Below are positions 5,956-5,966 of a stretch of 5,966 nt of DNA, piece after piece. Under the pieces are notes generated by a model. That model did not search any database. It was given only the letters and a program-made list of their open reading frames with translations, and was not told the DNA's origin. Location: the NCBI GenBank assembly GCA_013820975.1, contig JACDHQ010000146.1, positions 1 to 5,966 of the forward strand, written 5' to 3'. Positions within the stretch are counted from its first letter, which is position 1, and each line of letters opens with the position of its first letter. This DNA is from Gemmatimonadaceae bacterium. Its GTDB lineage: Bacteria > Gemmatimonadota > Gemmatimonadetes > Gemmatimonadales > Gemmatimonadaceae. A program made the translations under genes and the position numbers.

Positions 5956-5966
5956 CGTCTGAGATG

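Overview
The window is a compact, high-GC stretch of bacterial housekeeping genes, all read from the minus strand (from high to low coordinates). In transcription order it holds tgt, yajC, def, fmt, rsmB, a membrane-anchored PASTA-repeat protein, rpe, and the first 54 codons of a membrane-anchored protein that resembles a thioredoxin/redoxin and runs off the left edge. Almost every base is coding. The only gaps are 24 nt before tgt (to the window edge), 7 nt between yajC and def, 1 nt between def and fmt, and 25 nt between fmt and rsmB. Four junctions (tgt/yajC, rsmB/PASTA, PASTA/rpe, rpe/redoxin) are 4-nt ATGA stop/start overlaps, so this looks like one operon or two abutting operons with strong translational coupling.

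Functionally, the right-hand third (4429-5942) pairs a queuosine-tRNA enzyme (Tgt) with the Sec accessory protein YajC, a common bacterial pairing. The middle (1549-4421) is the classic translation-initiation cluster def-fmt-rsmB: Fmt formylates initiator Met-tRNA, Def removes the formyl group from nascent proteins, and RsmB methylates 16S rRNA. The left end (1-1552) has an envelope protein with three PASTA repeats, the pentose-phosphate enzyme Rpe, and the partial redoxin-like protein.

The gene order matches the Bacillus-type def-fmt-rsmB-prpC-prkC-rsgA-rpe neighbourhood. The difference is that the slot normally filled by the phosphatase PrpC, the PASTA kinase PrkC and RsgA holds only a transmembrane helix plus three PASTA repeats. 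The two genes preceded by a real non-coding gap (tgt and rsmB) share a TANNNT hexamer exactly 7 nt before ATG and have no Shine-Dalgarno sequence, which suggests leaderless transcripts. Several of the tightly linked internal genes instead have Shine-Dalgarno sequences or coupling overlaps.

The GC content, gene order and protein character suggest a Gram-negative-like, deep-branching phylum. Gemmatimonadota is my best guess, from general familiarity rather than from a diagnostic marker. I see no mobile element, CRISPR array, RNA gene or clear terminator, and no obviously exotic system. The PASTA protein in the kinase slot and the leaderless-promoter pattern are the points most worth following up.
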